This document shows, piece after piece, positions 60,917-64,000 of a stretch of DNA of 64,000 nt. Position 1 is the first letter of the stretch, and each line of letters starts with the position of its first letter. The DNA lies in contig NZ_JAGGPB010000048.1 of assembly GCF_018614055.1 (NCBI RefSeq), forward strand, positions 1 to 64,000. The letters are read 5' to 3'. The DNA is from Streptomyces sp. ISL-98. GTDB lineage: Bacteria > Actinomycetota > Actinomycetes > Streptomycetales > Streptomycetaceae. Both the position numbers and the translations under genes were made by a program. Under the pieces are notes generated by a model that worked only from the letters and a program-made list of their open reading frames with translations, had not been told where the DNA came from and did no database searches.

Positions 60917-62677
60917 TCAGCCGAAGATGTTGTACTGCTGCCAGCCGGTTCCGATGTTGATGCGTGTGGCGAAGATCTCCGAGGAGGCCTTGCCCGTACC
61001 CGGGTAGAGGTAGAGCGTGCCACCGGGCGTACGGGCCAGGTAGTCGGCCTTGCCGTCACCGGTGATGTCGCCGGCCGCGTCGAAGGCGTTGTAGCCGCTC
61101 CACGTACGGACCTCCTGGCGGGCGGAGAAGGCGGCGGTGCCGGCCTTGCCCGTGCCCTTGTAGAGGAACATCTCCGAGGTGCTGGACTTGCGTGCGATCA
61201 GGTCGGCCTTGCCGTCGCCGGTGAAGTCACCGTTGCCGCGTACCGAGTTGTACTGGCTCCAGCCGGTGCCGACCTGGACGCGGGCCTCGAAGGTGCCGTT
61301 GCCCTTGCCCGGGTAGATCCACAGGACGCCCGAGGAGTCGATGGACAGCATGTCGGGCAGGGCGTCGCCGGTGACGTCACCGGGGACGATGATCTGCCGC
61401 CTGGTGCTCCAGCTGGACGCGATCTTCGTCTCGGCCCAGGTCTCGGTGGACGGCACCCAGTGCAGCCAGTAGACGTCGCCGCTGCCCTTGACCCGGATGA
61501 CGATGTCCTCGTAACCGTCCCGGTTGAGGTCGGTCTGGAGGATCACATTGGTGCCGCTGAAGTCGCCCCAGGAGACGCGCGTGGCGAACGAGGTGCCCTT
61601 TGACGTGTACTGGAACAGCTCGCCGCCGGTGCTGCGGCGGGCGAAGACGTCGGCCCGGTGGTCACCGGAGATGTTGGCGTCGTCGACGCGCGGGACGACG
61701 GAGCCGGCGTACGTGCTGACCTTGCTGTAGACGCTGTAGGCGCCCTTCTCCACGCAGTCCTCGATGCCCCACGAGACGACGCCGACGATCTTGCCGCCGA
61801 CGACCAGGGGGCCGCCCGAGTCACCGTTGCAGGCCGACACGGTGCCGCTGTCCTGGCCGCTCGCGGGCTGGCCGGCGCAGACCATGTGGCCCTTGACGAA
61901 CTCGCCGCCGAGCTGCCAATTGGCGCACGTGGTGTCGGAGTTGATGGGCAGGGTCGCCTTGCGGAGCGTCGGCGAGATGTTGTCGTTGGTGGAGCTGGTG
62001 CGGCCCCAGCCGTAGACGGTGGCGCTGGTGCCCGGCTTGTACGACGTCGTGTCGTCCGACTTCGTGATGTTGATCGGCGTGGCCTTGACGGGGGCAGCCA
62101 GGGTCAGGACCGCGATGTCGTTGTCCAGCGTGGTGTCGCTGTACGACGGGTGGTTCCACTGGCGCCAGACACCGGTGACCGCGCCGCCGTGGCCGTCGGC
62201 GGTCGCCAGCTTCTCGGTGCCGGTGACGACGACGCCCTTGTTCTTCCAGTCGGCACCCTTGACGCAGTGGGCGGCGGTGAGGATCTTCGTCGGCGCGATG
62301 ACGGCGCCGCCGCAGAAGAACGAGTTGTCGCCGTCCTCGTAGAAGAGCTGCGCCATCCACGGGGCCGAGGAGATGGTGGTCGTCGTACCACCGATGATCT
62401 TCGGGTCGATGGTCGAGTCCGACGAGCTCGTGGAGAACTTCGACGCCTGCGGCGGCTGGTCGGCGCTCTTCGCGGCGGACGCGAGGCGGGCTTCCAGCTC
62501 GGCCTGCGAGGGGCCGCTGACGGCGGGCTCGGCGGTGGGCTTCGGGACCGGCACCGCGGCATTGGCCGGCGCCATGAGCATCACGCCCGCAACTGCGGCG
62601 GCGATCGCGGCGGTGGCGGCCGGTACGGCTATCCGTATCCGGCGGCGGTGCTTCCCGCCCTGCTTGCCAGAGATCAC
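60917..62677 (-). CDS. Secreted trypsin-like protease with FG-GAP/VCBS propeller
   Basis: A 586-residue exoprotein starting at GTG 62677 (VISGKQGGKHRRR), with AGGAG upstream. The signal peptide (cleavage near ANA at about 41) and a propeptide are followed by the mature start IIGG (94-97). The catalytic triad is His137 (TAAHC), Asp187 (DNDIAVL) and Ser287 (GDSGGPL). The second half has FG-GAP/VCBS repeats of the form DVTGDALPDMLSIDSSG, DFTGDGKADLIARKSS and DITGDGKADYLARTPGG, with calcium-binding Asp patterns. It lies between rho and the LCP gene. Confidence 0.94.
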   Translation of the reverse strand: MISGKQGGKHRRRIRIAVPAATAAIAAAVAGVMLMAPANAAVPVPKPTAEPAVSGPSQAELEARLASAAKSADQPPQASKFSTSSSDSTIDPKIIGGTTTTISSAPWMAQLFYEDGDNSFFCGGAVIAPTKILTAAHCVKGADWKNKGVVVTGTEKLATADGHGGAVTGVWRQWNHPSYSDTTLDNDIAVLTLAAPVKATPINITKSDDTTSYKPGTSATVYGWGRTSSTNDNISPTLRKATLPINSDTTCANWQLGGEFVKGHMVCAGQPASGQDSGTVSACNGDSGGPLVVGGKIVGVVSWGIEDCVEKGAYSVYSKVSTYAGSVVPRVDDANISGDHRADVFARRSTGGELFQYTSKGTSFATRVSWGDFSGTNVILQTDLNRDGYEDIVIRVKGSGDVYWLHWVPSTETWAETKIASSWSTRRQIIVPGDVTGDALPDMLSIDSSGVLWIYPGKGNGTFEARVQVGTGWSQYNSVRGNGDFTGDGKADLIARKSSTSEMFLYKGTGKAGTAAFSARQEVRTWSGYNAFDAAGDITGDGKADYLARTPGGTLYLYPGTGKASSEIFATRINIGTGWQQYNIFG

Positions 62678-62846
62678 TCGGGACTCCTGTTCAAGATCTA
62701 TGAGGACGCCCCAAATGGATCCCCCCACCTGTGGCCGGTTGATCGTACGACCGACTCCCGTTCAACGACAGCCACTTGTGACCAACGAGTGACTACAACT
62801 TGACAACATCTCCCCGTAAAACAGGTTTACGGCCGGACACAACAAA

Positions 62847-62876
62847 GCCGCCCCGCCACTTTCGTGACGGGGCGGC
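62847..62876 (-). terminator. Intrinsic terminator of rho
   Basis: GCCGCCCCG (62847-62855) pairs with CGGGGCGGC (62868-62876). The stem extends, with one mismatch, to CAC/GTG around TTTC. On the minus strand it is followed by TTTGTTGTG. It is 19 bases beyond the rho stop. Confidence 0.88.
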
Positions 62877-62895
62877 CGAGTTGGCGCTGCGGCGG

Positions 62896-64000
<1,105 letters not shown>

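Noticed and set aside
60870..60920. Possible tRNA 3' half (GCGAACCCCTC segment)
   Set aside because: No acceptor stem, anticodon arm or consistent T-loop could be formed.

Overview
The window is high-GC, gene-dense actinobacterial chromosome and is almost certainly from a Streptomyces. The evidence is the hyphal polarity proteins Scy and FilP, a cslA/glxA tip-glucan cluster, a chitinase with its two-component system and doubled promoter repeats, GTG/TTG starts, promoters lacking Shine-Dalgarno sites, and a WhiJ/Scr1-type HTH plus DUF397 cassette. The order from rho (right edge) to icmA (left end) matches, as I recall it, the S. coelicolor core region running from rho to icmA. The csl cluster at 5.4-10.4 kb is the main block I would not expect there.

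Left end (1-2.6 kb): an IS605-type TnpB that runs off the edge, overlapping a DUF397 / HTH-DUF5753 pair, then an RsbW-like ATPase. 2.6-5.3 kb: isobutyryl-CoA mutase large subunit IcmA, with a perfect 24-bp operator palindrome inside its promoter, plus DUF3817 and MarR genes. 5.4-10.4 kb: GH6 lipoprotein, GlxA copper-radical oxidase and CslA glucan synthase. 10.5-14 kb: thiamine-binding protein, second DUF3817, three tandem AIM24 proteins and a second MarR. 14.2-16.9 kb: OmpR-type two-component system divergent from a secreted Asp-rich PepSY protein. 17-19.9 kb: MeaB, thiolase and methylmalonyl-CoA epimerase. 20-25.2 kb: scy and filP. 25.4-29.3 kb: two tandem ABC ATPase/permease pairs.

29.3-37.3 kb: small zinc-ribbon protein, LLM oxidoreductase, SCO5389-family protein, NucS mismatch endonuclease, a large membrane-anchored NTPase, STAS protein, 3-hydroxybutyryl-CoA dehydrogenase and TetR. 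37.3-40.3 kb: ABC exporter, PduO-type cobalamin adenosyltransferase, a short inverted-repeat element and a membrane protein. 40.4-44.9 kb: ChiS/ChiR-like two-component system, chitinase and DUF2550. 44.9-52.8 kb: complete atpIBEFHAGDC operon. 53-60.8 kb: WecA-like transferase, GlyA, an LMW-PTP-like protein lacking its nucleophile, Sua5, PrmC, PrfA, L31 and an LCP ligase. 60.9-64 kb: secreted trypsin-like protease and Rho, cut by the edge.

Two themes recur. One is B12-dependent acyl-CoA metabolism: icmA, meaB, epimerase, thiolase, hydroxybutyryl-CoA dehydrogenase and adenosyltransferase lie scattered within 40 kb. The other is hyphal-tip growth and envelope: csl genes, scy/filP, LCP ligase and WecA-like transferase. 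Two copies of one mobile-looking inverted repeat each supply the stop codon of a neighbouring gene. No rRNA, tRNA or CRISPR was seen, and no gap between genes exceeds 300 bases.
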